36,692 bases of DNA from Bacteroidales bacterium (GTDB lineage Bacteria; Bacteroidota; Bacteroidia; Bacteroidales; P3): assembly GCA_031272705.1 (NCBI GenBank), contig JAISTG010000064.1:1-36692 (forward strand), in the 5' to 3' direction. Below the pieces are notes generated by a model. The model was not told the DNA's origin. It did not search any database and saw nothing but the letters and a program-made list of their open reading frames with translations. Shown here piece after piece: positions 23,991 through 30,787 of the stretch; within the stretch, counting starts at the first letter, position 1, and each line of letters starts with the position of its first letter. The translations under genes were made by a program, and so were the position numbers.

Positions 23991-24371
23991 ATGAATATAC
24001 CACAAAATTTAAGGTATTCTGATGACCACGAATGGTTGAGAATAGAAGGAGAAGAAGCCTATATCGGCATTACGGATTTTGCACAGCATGAACTGGGAGA
24101 CATTGTTTTCGTTGATGTTGACACCGTTGGTGAAACGCTTGCGAAGAACGAAACTCTTGGAACAATAGAAGCAGTTAAGACGGTTTCGGATATACTGATG
24201 CCTGTTGCAGGAGAAGTGTTGGAATTTAACGAAGCAATAGCCGATAATGCAGCTTCAATTAACAACGACCCTTATGGAGAGGGCTGGATTGTTAAAATAA
24301 AAATGGCAGACCCTGCAGAAGCAGCACAGTTGAAAGATGCAACAGCATATTCTGCGTTTATAGGTTTGTAA
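23991..24371 (+). CDS. gcvH: Glycine cleavage system H protein
   Basis: 126 residues, normal length. It is the lipoyl carrier that shuttles the aminomethyl group between the P, T and L proteins. The lipoyl lysine is Lys63 in GTIEAVKTVSD; other family landmarks are SDDHEWLRIEGEEAYIGIT, HELGDIVFVDVD, NNDPYGEGWIVKIK. No other gcv gene is in the window. The VanZ-like gene follows on the same strand; gcvH next to VanZ is common in Bacteroidota, and they probably form an operon. Confidence 0.97.
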   Translation: MNIPQNLRYSDDHEWLRIEGEEAYIGITDFAQHELGDIVFVDVDTVGETLAKNETLGTIEAVKTVSDILMPVAGEVLEFNEAIADNAASINNDPYGEGWIVKIKMADPAEAAQLKDATAYSAFIGL

Positions 24372-24434
24372 TGTTTTTAATTGTTAAGTGTGATGCTCGG
24401 TTTCGTATCGGGCATCTTGCATTTTATACCGATA

Positions 24435-24815
24435 ATGAAAAGGAAAGTATATAGTATTGCCTTATTTGTATGGACTTTTATCTTGTTTTTGGCTTTGCTT
24501 ATGCCAAAGAACAAACTGATGACAAAGCCTCGCTTTATCATAGATATACCTCACATTGACAAGGCTGTACATATTTTCCTCTTTGGCGTGTTTGCGTTCC
24601 TGCTTACCAAATTCCTTTCATTACAATCCCTTACAAGACAGAAACTTATCACTAAATCAATTTCATTAACTCTCGTACTGAGCTTATTAACCGAAGTTTT
24701 ACAAAAACTATTAAGTCAATGGATAGAACGAAATTTCAGTTGGTTGGATGTTTTGGCAGATTTGATTGGTGCGAGCCTTGCTTTAATAATCTATTTTTTC
24801 ATAAGAAAAAAATAA
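24435..24815 (+). CDS. VanZ-like membrane protein
   Basis: 126 residues from the ATG at 24435, with four predicted membrane helices: KVYSIALFVWTFILFLALL, KAVHIFLFGVFAFLLTKFL, ISLTLVLSLLTEVLQKLL, and SWLDVLADLIGASLALIIYFF. The conserved VanZ features are D-K-(A)-x-H at helix 2 (HIDKAVHIFLFG), a Glu in helix 3 (LLTEVLQ), and the WLDVLADLIGA motif. Earlier in-frame starts (TTG 24381, ATG 24393) would add up to 18 residues. The biochemical role is not known. It probably shares the gcvH transcript. Confidence 0.88.
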   Translation: MKRKVYSIALFVWTFILFLALLMPKNKLMTKPRFIIDIPHIDKAVHIFLFGVFAFLLTKFLSLQSLTRQKLITKSISLTLVLSLLTEVLQKLLSQWIERNFSWLDVLADLIGASLALIIYFFIRKK

Positions 24816-24836
24816 TAAACATTTGTAATTTCCTGA

Positions 24837-24983
24837 AATCAAATTACAGAACGCTATAACTTGATTATAGATTTTTGAAACTTGATTATAATTTACTGGA
24901 ATTTGATTATAGAATTCTATAATTTGATTTCAGAACGCTGTAATTTGATTCTAATTTTCTATAATCAAATTCTAATAAAACAA
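24837..24983. repeat. AT-rich 21-bp palindromic repeat array E (7 units)
   Basis: Units begin at 24837, 24858, 24879, 24900, 24921, 24942 and 24963 with no slippage. Spacers include AACTTGATT variants; 12-mers include ATAGAATTCTAT (perfect palindrome), TCAGAACGCTGT and CTAATTTTCTAT. It lies between the VanZ gene and the ketosynthase-like gene, ending about 70 nt before the latter's promoter box. Confidence 0.9.
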
Positions 24984-25049
24984 AATGACGTTTCGAAAAA
25001 TTGAAACCGCTTTTAAGTACAATAGAACTTCATAATGAAAAAATTTTAT

Positions 25050-25057
25050 TACTTTTG
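25050..25057 (+). promoter_or_regulatory. -7 box TACTTTTG close to the ketosynthase-like start
   Basis: It ends 9 nt before the ATG at 25067, implying a leader of roughly five nucleotides. Confidence 0.6.
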
Positions 25058-25066
25058 CCACTCTTT

Positions 25067-25585
25067 ATGAATGGGTATATAATAAAAAAACATTGTTATC
25101 TTTCCGTTAAAGCCCCTTCGGAACTGACAGAACGCTACAGGGCAATGATGATTGACTATCCTAAATTTTTCAAAATGGATAATCTGTCAAGGCTTGGTTT
25201 CATTGCGACCGAGATTCTTTTACAGGGCAGCCCCAAACGCTTCATTGAACGTGAGGATATAGCCGTTATAGGCTTTAATTCCGCCTCTTCACTTGATTCC
25301 GATAGCCATTTCCAAACAACTATTCAGCACAAAGACAGTTATTTTCCTTCGCCTTCGGTATTTGTTTATACCCTTCCAAACATCGTTATTGGGGAAATAG
25401 CCATAAGGAACAGGTTTTTGGGGGAAACCTGTTTTTATATTAGCGAAACGTTGGATGTATCCCTCATAAATCAAACGATACTTGACACTCTTCAAGAGCC
25501 GTCCGTAAAGAATGTTCTTGTTATGTGGATTGAGTATGTTAATGATTCGGGAGAAGCATACGTTGCCTTAGTGGAACGGATGTAA
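25067..25585 (+). CDS. Orphan beta-ketoacyl-synthase-like protein lacking the catalytic cysteine
   Basis: 172 residues from ATG 25067 (the frame is open 22 codons further upstream, but the promoter box lies there). The stretch IAVIGFNSASSLDSDSHFQ ... SPSVFVYTLPNIVIGEIAIR ... RFLGET matches the N-terminal core of ketosynthases (PS.F.YTLPN..AG.IAIR..F.G). Where the nucleophile Cys motif should follow, the sequence reads TCFYISETLD, so the normal GxACS elbow is missing, and the C-terminal half with the two His is absent. Similar short KS-like proteins occur in Bacteroidota aryl-polyene or fatty-acid-like clusters, but no such neighbours are here. Probably non-catalytic. Confidence 0.65.
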   Translation: MNGYIIKKHCYLSVKAPSELTERYRAMMIDYPKFFKMDNLSRLGFIATEILLQGSPKRFIEREDIAVIGFNSASSLDSDSHFQTTIQHKDSYFPSPSVFVYTLPNIVIGEIAIRNRFLGETCFYISETLDVSLINQTILDTLQEPSVKNVLVMWIEYVNDSGEAYVALVERM

Positions 25586-25801
25586 AGAATGCTTATTGAG
25601 AACGAAACAAATTATTCTCTTTTTGTTCTTTTCCGCCTTCCGTATTGACTTTTACGCATTATTTAAGCATTCCGCACGACTGGAAAATAAAAATAAGAAG
25701 TAAAAAAATATGCGTTATAATCGCCTGAAAATTAAATATAAAAAGATATTCTAATATATGGAGTTACGGGAAGCAGCAAAGTTTTTTTGTAAGTTTTGGT
25801 T

Positions 25802-25829
25802 TTGGTTTCACAAAATTATTATACCTTTG
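25802..25829 (+). promoter_or_regulatory. Promoter (-33 TTG / -7 TACCTTTG) of ferredoxin gene
   Basis: TTG 25802-25804 and TACCTTTG 25822-25829 have a 17-nt spacer. An in-frame ATG at 25758 lies upstream of this promoter and is excluded as the ferredoxin start. Confidence 0.75.
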
Positions 25830-25865
25830 CACCCAATTATAAACCCTAAACATATATTTAAAGTC

Positions 25866-26036
25866 ATGGCGTATAAAATTAGTGAAGATTGTGCTGCATG
25901 CGGCACTTGCATAGATGAATGTCCTGTTGGAGCAATTTCAGAAGGCGACATCTATAGTATTGATCCTGCAAAATGTACCGATTGTGGTACTTGTGCAGAC
26001 GTATGTCCTGTTGAGGCTATAGCCCCAGAGGCATAA
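25866..26036 (+). CDS. 2[4Fe-4S] bacterial-type ferredoxin
   Basis: 56 residues, normal size for a clostridial-type ferredoxin. Two complete cluster motifs are present: Cys9, 12, 15, 19 (CAACGTCIDECP) and Cys37, 40, 43, 47 (CTDCGTCADVCP). It is a cytoplasmic low-potential electron carrier, for instance for pyruvate:ferredoxin oxidoreductase or Rnf, which suits an anaerobe. It is monocistronic: its own promoter at 25802-25829 and an intrinsic terminator 14 nt after the stop. Confidence 0.97.
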   Translation: MAYKISEDCAACGTCIDECPVGAISEGDIYSIDPAKCTDCGTCADVCPVEAIAPEA

Positions 26037-26050
26037 ACAAATCAATATCG

Positions 26051-26088
26051 CAGGGGCAGATATTTGTTGTTTGCCCCTGTTTTTTTTT
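26051..26088 (+). terminator. Intrinsic terminator after ferredoxin
   Basis: Stem CAGGGGCA/TGCCCCTG (26051-26058, 26072-26079) with a 13-nt loop, followed by nine T. The next gene starts 13 nt after the T-run. Confidence 0.92.
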
Positions 26089-26101
26089 ATTCAGAAAATT
26101 T

Positions 26102-26767
26102 ATGAACGAAAAGAACAAAAACCTTGGTTTAGCGATAGTTAAAAAGAACCAACTGCTTAATCAAGTTTATGAAAATACTTTTTCAGCCTTCAATATCTTT
26201 AAGACAAAAGCAAAAAATATCATTTCCGAACTTGCAAACGAGCATTCGGCAAAGGATTTTCTTTTTAGTGATAAAGGAGAGTTTGAATTTGATATTCGCT
26301 TTGGAACGGACGTGTTAATTTTTTCAATGCACACCAATGTTTTTGAGTTTTCCCGTCTTCACGAAGTGATGAAACTGCCCTACATAAAGGAGGATAAGGA
26401 ACGGTCTTTCTGCGGAGTTATAAACATTTACAACTTTCTGGCGGATTCTTTTGACTATCGCCGTGAGGACGATTTGGGTTATCTTATTGGAAGAGTGTTT
26501 ATAAACAGGGATAACCATTATTTTATTGAAGGGAAAAGGGAAATAGGTCTGCTTTATAGCAATTTCAACACTGCAAAAATAAATGAAGAAGCAATAGAAA
26601 ATATAATTTGTTCGGCTATGGAATACGCTAACAATTTTGATTTACTAACTCCACCATTTGAAGAGGTAAAAGTAATTACAGCAGGTCAAATTCTGGCTTT
26701 GCCAACCCATAGAAAGCAAATTACGGCTAAACGCTTAGGCTTTGAATTTAAGCAAGATACGGAATAA
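26102..26767 (+). CDS. Conserved-looking hypothetical protein, unknown function
   Basis: 221 residues, no signal peptide or membrane helix. The N-terminus is helical (IVKKNQLLNQVYENTFSAFNIFKTKAKNIISEL). The middle is mixed alpha/beta with well-formed strands (FDIRFGTDVLIFSMHTNVFEF, CGVINIYNFLADSFDYRREDDLGYLIGRVFIN). A C-terminal helix (AIENIICSAMEYANNFDLL) is followed by ITAGQILALPTHRKQITAKRLGF. Composition looks like a real, soluble protein; I do not recognise the family. It starts just after the ferredoxin terminator without a visible promoter, so it may depend on read-through. Confidence 0.7.
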   Translation: MNEKNKNLGLAIVKKNQLLNQVYENTFSAFNIFKTKAKNIISELANEHSAKDFLFSDKGEFEFDIRFGTDVLIFSMHTNVFEFSRLHEVMKLPYIKEDKERSFCGVINIYNFLADSFDYRREDDLGYLIGRVFINRDNHYFIEGKREIGLLYSNFNTAKINEEAIENIICSAMEYANNFDLLTPPFEEVKVITAGQILALPTHRKQITAKRLGFEFKQDTE

Positions 26768-26803
26768 AATAGAATTAAAAATCTATTTTTTTCAAATAAT
26801 TGT

Positions 26804-26833
26804 TTGGTAGTATAAAAAAAAGTTGTACCTTTG
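26804..26833 (+). promoter_or_regulatory. Promoter (-33 TTG / -7 TACCTTTG) of tRNA-Glu/rpsT unit
   Basis: TTG 26804-26806, TACCTTTG 26826-26833, spacer 19 nt. The tRNA starts 27 nt further on. Confidence 0.8.
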
Positions 26834-26860
26834 CACCTTCAAAAAACGGGAAAAACGTTT

Positions 26861-26936
26861 GCCCCGTTCGTCTAGTCTGGTCTAGGACGCAAGATTTTCA
26901 TTCTTGAAATCAGGGGTTCAAATCCCCTACGGGGTA
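26861..26936 (+). tRNA. tRNA-Glu (anticodon TTC)
   Basis: 76 nt cloverleaf: acceptor GCCCCGT/ACGGGGT (first pair G-U), anticodon stem CAAGA/TCTTG with loop TTTTCAT giving anticodon TTC, T-arm CAGGGGTTCAAATCCCCT. Discriminator A at 26936; CCA is not encoded. It sits 25 nt before rpsT and is probably processed from the same transcript. Confidence 0.95.
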
Positions 26937-26961
26937 CTGATAAAAAAGAAAAAATTGGAAT

Positions 26962-27213
26962 ATGGCAAACCATAAAAGTTCGTTAAAAAGAATTCGTGCA
27001 AACGAAAAGAAAAGAATAGCAAATCGCTATTATGCAGTAACTATGAGACATATGCTCAGAGATTTTAGAGCATTAACAGATAAAACTCAAGCAGAAACAA
27101 TGTTGCCTAAACTCGTTTCAGCAATTGACAGATTAGCAAAAAGAACTGTGATTCACAAAAACAAGGCTGCTAATTTGAAATCAAGTTGTATGAAGAAAAT
27201 AGCAACATTATAA
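26962..27213 (+). CDS. rpsT: 30S ribosomal protein S20
   Basis: 83 residues, highly basic, normal length. MANHKSSLKRIRANEKKRIANRYY at the N-terminus and the helical RLAKRTVIHKNKAANLKSSC near the end are the S20 hallmarks; the protein binds the 5' domain of 16S rRNA early in 30S assembly. It is co-transcribed with tRNA-Glu, a frequent Bacteroidota arrangement, and followed by an intrinsic terminator. Confidence 0.98.
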   Translation: MANHKSSLKRIRANEKKRIANRYYAVTMRHMLRDFRALTDKTQAETMLPKLVSAIDRLAKRTVIHKNKAANLKSSCMKKIATL

Positions 27214-27237
27214 ATTGAATTTATGTTGGATTTTTAG

Positions 27238-27267
27238 GCTTCTTCACTACAAGTGAAGGGGCTTTTT
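27238..27267 (+). terminator. Intrinsic terminator after rpsT
   Basis: An 11-bp stem (GCTTCTTCACT / AGTGAAGGGGC, two G-U pairs) with 3-nt loop ACA and then five T. A GTG at 27253 inside it is in frame with tatD but cannot be the tatD start if the hairpin works. Confidence 0.9.
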
Positions 27268-27276
27268 CGTTACAAT

Positions 27277-28050
27277 ATGCAATTTATAGATACTCATTCA
27301 CACTTATATGAAGAGGCTTTCTCGCAAGACATAACACAAGTCATTGAAAAAGCAAAAGAAAACGGCGTTTCTAAAATTTTTCTCCCTAATATAGATATTC
27401 AAAGTATTGAATCAATGATGCGTTTGGCTAAAAGTGATTCGTGTTTTGAAACTATGATGGGGCTGCATCCAACTTCGGTAACTCAAAACGTTGAAACTGA
27501 ATTACAAACTATTAAATCCCACTTGCAAAATCCTAATTCGTTTATTGGAATTGGGGAAATAGGGATTGACATGTACTGGAGCAGTCAGTGGCAAACAGAA
27601 CAGATTTTTGCCTTTGAGCAACAGATGAAATGGAGTCTTGACTTTAATTTACCTGTTGTTATTCATAATCGTTCGGCATTTGATTTGATTATCAGTAGTC
27701 TTAAGTCTATAAACAGTAAAAAATATAAAGGTATTTTTCATTGTTTTTCAGGTACTATCAAGGAGGCGGAACAGATTATTGAAATGGGATTTCTGCTTGG
27801 CATAGGAGGCATTTTAACATTCAAAAACAGTGAATTACAAAATGTTATTAAGCAAATACCTCTCTCAAATCTCGTTTTGGAAACCGACAGTCCTTACCTC
27901 GCACCCGTGCCTTACAGAGGCAAAAGAAACGAATCTTCCTATATTTCCTTAATAGCACAGAAACTTGCCGACATAAAGGGAATTACACTTGCCGAAGTTG
28001 CAAACACTACCACTACTGCCGCATTACAGGTATTTAGAAGCAAAATATAG
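27277..28050 (+). CDS. TatD family metal-dependent hydrolase
   Basis: 257 residues from ATG 27277, normal length. TIM-barrel amidohydrolase motifs: FIDTHSHLYEE (HxH metal site), GIGEIGIDMYWSSQWQTEQIFAFEQQM (Glu ligand), LPVVIHNRSAFD (His), GIFHCFSGT (His), LVLETDSPYLAPVPYRGKRNE (Asp ligand and family signature). The TatD group are 3'-5' exo/endonucleases active in DNA repair or RNA quality control. No promoter lies between the rpsT terminator and the start, so transcription may come from terminator read-through. Confidence 0.95.
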   Translation: MQFIDTHSHLYEEAFSQDITQVIEKAKENGVSKIFLPNIDIQSIESMMRLAKSDSCFETMMGLHPTSVTQNVETELQTIKSHLQNPNSFIGIGEIGIDMYWSSQWQTEQIFAFEQQMKWSLDFNLPVVIHNRSAFDLIISSLKSINSKKYKGIFHCFSGTIKEAEQIIEMGFLLGIGGILTFKNSELQNVIKQIPLSNLVLETDSPYLAPVPYRGKRNESSYISLIAQKLADIKGITLAEVANTTTTAALQVFRSKI

Positions 28051-28256
28051 AATTCTGTTGTAGTGTGCCATTGTTTGCATAATGCTTCAATGTAAAAAAC
28101 AAAAGGCTAACAGATTAAATTTCTATCTGACTTTTAGTTATTATTTCACAAGTTTTTAACTGTTTTTATTCATTCCAAGACGTCTCAAACCATCTTTCAA
28201 AACTTATTAAATTGTTCTGAAAAAATAGTTTCAACTATATATTAAATAATTTTTTG

Positions 28257-28264
28257 TATTTTTG
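28257..28264 (+). promoter_or_regulatory. -7 box TATTTTTG upstream of structured leader RNA
   Basis: It precedes the folded region by about 60 nt; the first transcribed bases would be near CCGCCTTG. No TTG at standard spacing. The 28051-28256 stretch shows nothing else. Confidence 0.45.
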
Positions 28265-28323
28265 CCGCCTTGTTTATCAAAAATAGATAAGTAAAATGTA
28301 ATTTCTTATTACGCTTGTTAAAA

Positions 28324-28416
28324 TCTCGCACATTTTGATGAGTTTCTGCTTCAACATAAGGCTTTGTTGCTACGTGAGTCTTATGCTTTATATGAAGCGG
28401 AGGGTCTTGTGCGAGA
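28324..28416 (+). ncRNA. Candidate structured RNA: three nested helices upstream of an HTH gene
   Basis: Three co-axial helices nest without overlap. P1 is 28324-28332/28408-28416 (TCTCGCACA/TGTGCGAGA, 9 bp perfect). P2 is 28347-28353/28393-28399 (TGCTTCA/TGAAGCG, 7 bp with one U-G). P3 is 28355-28364/28376-28385 (CATAAGGCTT/GAGTCTTATG, 10 bp with two G-U) closing an 11-nt loop. Internal loops are 14/8 and 1/7 nt. It may be a cis-acting leader of the HTH gene at 28454 or an independent small RNA. It does not match a riboswitch class I know. Confidence 0.5.
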
Positions 28417-28453
28417 ACCTTACAGGCGGATAAGAGTAAGAGGCTCACATTTA

Positions 28454-28762
28454 ATGCAATATAATAGAAACATACATATAGGAAAAGCCATTAAGGCAAA
28501 ATTTGAAGAGCAAAAAGCAAATGGGGAAATTACAAAAAAAGAATTTGCCAATCGGTTGAATTGCTCCTATCAAAATCTGTATCATATTTTTAATTCACAA
28601 GATATTTATGTTTCACAACTTGTTAAAATTTCAACAATACTTAACTTTAATTTTCTTTCTTTATACCAAAATGATAAGATAACAGAGCAGAATAAAACAG
28701 AAATAAAAATGGCTTTAATCATAAAAGATGGGAATATAATTATAAGTAAATTAAAGGATTAA
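28454..28762 (+). CDS. Small helix-turn-helix DNA-binding protein
   Basis: 102 residues from ATG 28454. The middle (IGKAIKAKFEEQKANGEITKKEFANRLNCSYQNLYHIFNSQDI) is a Cro/CI-type HTH: KKEFANRLNCSYQNLYHIF is the helix-turn-helix pair, followed by VSQLVKISTILNFNFLSLY, the last helices of the domain. A short tail (IKMALIIKDGNIIISKLKD) may dimerise. The frame is open further upstream but would run through the folded leader RNA. Two overlapping inverted repeats directly downstream (28766-28810) could be its binding sites. Its target is probably the next gene or itself; that is inference. Confidence 0.75.
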   Translation: MQYNRNIHIGKAIKAKFEEQKANGEITKKEFANRLNCSYQNLYHIFNSQDIYVSQLVKISTILNFNFLSLYQNDKITEQNKTEIKMALIIKDGNIIISKLKD

Positions 28763-28765
28763 TAG

Positions 28766-28810
28766 AAATGTAAATATCTTTTACATTTTTGTAAGTATTA
28801 TTTACAAAAA
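28766..28810. promoter_or_regulatory. Two overlapping inverted repeats, possible operator or terminator
   Basis: AAATGTAAA/TTTACATTT (28766-28774/28780-28788) and TTTTTGTAA/TTACAAAAA (28786-28794/28802-28810) share bases 28786-28788, so only one can form at a time as RNA. They lie between the HTH stop and the next promoter's -33 box (28815). As DNA they offer repeated TGTAAA/TTTACA half-sites. Confidence 0.5.
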
Positions 28811-28814
28811 TCCC

Positions 28815-28846
28815 TTGCATGCTATTTACTTTTATCAATACCTTTG
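28815..28846 (+). promoter_or_regulatory. Promoter (-33 TTG / -7 TACCTTTG) of lipoprotein gene
   Basis: TTG 28815-28817, TACCTTTG 28839-28846, spacer 21 nt. It leaves a leader of about 130 nt that contains a 19-codon ORF (28861-28920). Confidence 0.7.
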
Positions 28847-28860
28847 CACAATAAAATAAA

Positions 28861-28920
28861 ATGTTTTGCGTAAATAATTTAATTACAGAAGGCGGTAATA
28901 GGATTGTTAATACAAAATAA
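28861..28920 (+). CDS. Possible 19-residue leader ORF
   Basis: An ATG about 10 nt past the expected transcription start opens a frame of 19 codons (MFCVNNLITEGGNRIVNTK). It may be an upstream ORF of the lipoprotein gene at 28978, or chance; its length is not significant by itself. Confidence 0.25.
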   Translation: MFCVNNLITEGGNRIVNTK

Positions 28921-28977
28921 AGTAAAATAACAAAATCAAAAACATAGTCCTAAAAGGAAGGGCGAGCCGATAAAACA

Positions 28978-29469
28978 ATGAAAAGAACATTGATAGTTTT
29001 AGGTACGACAGTACTAATGAGTTTAGGATTGTTAATCTCTTGCGGAGACGACGAAAAGGATTTCGCACAAAACAACAATCAAAATGTTAAACCTGATATT
29101 GCTTCATTACAGAAACTTATGGTTGCTGGTCCAAATGACACAATAGTAGAATCATGGGAAGGAATATGGAAATCTAGTACATTAGAGTGCATAGAACATG
29201 ACCCTCCACGTAATTGTGGATACATGAGGATTAAAATTGGTTCTGCTCTTTCTGCTGTTTCCGGTGGTTTTGGAGATGCTATTGACAACGGTAACCCGGA
29301 ACCTTACATTACTGAAAATAGAGATGTATTAAACAGGCTATTCAGTGAGGAACTAATGGATAATGTTTTGTCCGGCGAAAGTACTGTTAGGTATGAAAGT
29401 AATGAAGGAAAATCTACTTTTATATTTTCAAGTCCTAATTACACTTCCTTATTTGTATTAGATAAGTAA
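28978..29469 (+). CDS. Small hypothetical lipoprotein, probably surface-exposed
   Basis: 163 residues. Lipoprotein signal peptide MSLGLLISC with Cys22, followed by GDDEKD, an acidic run like the Bacteroidota lipoprotein export signal that directs lipoproteins to the outer face. The mature part is short and shows no known domain; it has a Cys pair (LECIEHDPPRNCGY) likely to form a disulfide and ends with two beta-like strands (STFIFSSPNYTSLFVLDK). It has its own promoter and a strong terminator. The function is unknown. Confidence 0.75.
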   Translation: MKRTLIVLGTTVLMSLGLLISCGDDEKDFAQNNNQNVKPDIASLQKLMVAGPNDTIVESWEGIWKSSTLECIEHDPPRNCGYMRIKIGSALSAVSGGFGDAIDNGNPEPYITENRDVLNRLFSEELMDNVLSGESTVRYESNEGKSTFIFSSPNYTSLFVLDK

Positions 29470-29479
29470 AACATTGAAA

Positions 29480-29506
29480 GGGGGTGAAGAAATTTACCCC
29501 CTTTTT
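29480..29506 (+). terminator. Intrinsic terminator after the small lipoprotein gene
   Basis: Stem GGGGGTGAA/TTTACCCCC (9 bp, one G-U), loop GAAA, then five T. A TTG at 29474 beside it is in frame with the next gene but not a likely start. Confidence 0.9.
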
Positions 29507-29526
29507 ATTTTATTAAGAAAATTTAT

Positions 29527-29534
29527 TATTTTTG
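29527..29534 (+). promoter_or_regulatory. -7 box TATTTTTG of propeller lipoprotein operon
   Basis: It lies 29 nt before the ATG at 29564; no well-spaced -33 TTG. Confidence 0.5.
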
Positions 29535-29563
29535 CAATTTCAAAACGTATAAAATTAGACAAA

Positions 29564-30787
29564 ATGAATAAACGAAGTATAATAATTTACATAGCAAGTT
29601 TAATTATTTTTATTTTGTGCTATTCTTGCAAAACAGAAAACATCAAATTAGTAAAAGATAAAGATGTGTTTTTCAAGACAGAGTGTATGGCTATATGTAG
29701 AACAAGTGGAGTATATTTTGATTCAACGTTGAATAAGGATTTATTTTATTGTACGGATATTTTAACCAACAAATGTATCAAGATATTTGACTTTGATTGT
29801 AATCTTGTTAAAACAATTAAATTGGACAGCATTCCTAAATTGGATTATATGTGTATCGTACAAGTAGTTTCCAATGATACTGTTATTATGCTTGGAAATC
29901 AAGATGGAAATCCTTATTACCAGGATATGATTTATGTTTGTGATTTTAATGGCAGATTAAAAAAAACGGTAGTATTCCCTCGTGATTATTATAAATCTGA
30001 TTATAAATCTGATTACTATAAAAAACCATCTATTGGTAACAATATTTATTATAACAATAAGGTATATTTGAAAAATATAGTAGAAGACTATTGGTATTAT
30101 AATAAAAATAATATGACACCTGAAACTACTTGCATAATGGACAGTTTAATTATGAATTCAGCATATATGGCAGCAATAGATTTAAGTGATACAACTACTA
30201 ATTTAATACAACCTTTATTTGATAGCATTTACAGAGAAAACTTTGAAAAGGGTTACATTGTAGAAGGTAATTCTTTTTACCATATAGCCAATAATAAACT
30301 GTTTTTACCTATTGGACATAACGGTAAAGTATATGTTGTAAATTTAGATACACAGAAAATAGAGCGTACATTTCAATTAACATCCAAATATACCGGCATA
30401 GGTTTCAATTATAAAATGTTTGTAGAGGGTAAAGAAAAAAGTGTATATCCTGCAAGAGATTTTTTAACTCATAAAGCAGGAGGTTTTGTTGAAAGAATTA
30501 TTTGGGATAAGTATAATAAATTGTATTATGTTGCAATATCACATGAAAATAAACAGGATGTTGATTATAATAAAATTGAAACAATGGCTGCAAGTACTTT
30601 TTCAATCTTAATATATGATGAAAATTTCAATATAAAAGGCGAGGAAGTATTACCAAGAAAATATTTGTGGTATGCTGCCACTATACTTGTTTCGCCAAAG
30701 GGATTATGGTTTCAGACGGGTAAATATACGGATAAGGATTATGATAAGAATTTTCAGAAATTTACTTTGTATCGTATTAACAAGTAA
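29564..30787 (+). CDS. Beta-propeller-like lipoprotein (DUF4221/BF3164-like)
   Basis: 407 residues from ATG 29564. A lipobox LCYSC near residue 20 makes it a lipoprotein. The mature part is rich in short beta strands with repeated patterns (DLFYCTDILTNKCIKIFDFDCN, MIYVCDFNGRLKKTVVF, GKVYVVNLDTQKIERTFQL, FSILIYDENFNIKGEEVL, SPKGLWFQTGKY), as in six-bladed propeller lipoproteins of Bacteroidota, of which DUF4221 and BF3164-like are examples. No enzyme motif is seen. It overlaps the thioredoxin lipoprotein gene by 47 nt, so the two are translationally coupled. The precise family is tentative. Confidence 0.7.
   Translation: MNKRSIIIYIASLIIFILCYSCKTENIKLVKDKDVFFKTECMAICRTSGVYFDSTLNKDLFYCTDILTNKCIKIFDFDCNLVKTIKLDSIPKLDYMCIVQVVSNDTVIMLGNQDGNPYYQDMIYVCDFNGRLKKTVVFPRDYYKSDYKSDYYKKPSIGNNIYYNNKVYLKNIVEDYWYYNKNNMTPETTCIMDSLIMNSAYMAAIDLSDTTTNLIQPLFDSIYRENFEKGYIVEGNSFYHIANNKLFLPIGHNGKVYVVNLDTQKIERTFQLTSKYTGIGFNYKMFVEGKEKSVYPARDFLTHKAGGFVERIIWDKYNKLYYVAISHENKQDVDYNKIETMAASTFSILIYDENFNIKGEEVLPRKYLWYAATILVSPKGLWFQTGKYTDKDYDKNFQKFTLYRINK

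Noticed and set aside
28242-28448. 68-codon minus-strand ORF with a lipoprotein-like start (LLLLSACK)
   Set aside because: It is the antisense of the folded leader RNA, and its frame follows from the inverted repeats; no promoter faces it.
28364-28453. Upstream extension of the HTH gene and possible group II intron remnant
   Set aside because: The region is explained by nested helices; no domain V or reverse-transcriptase sequence is recognisable.
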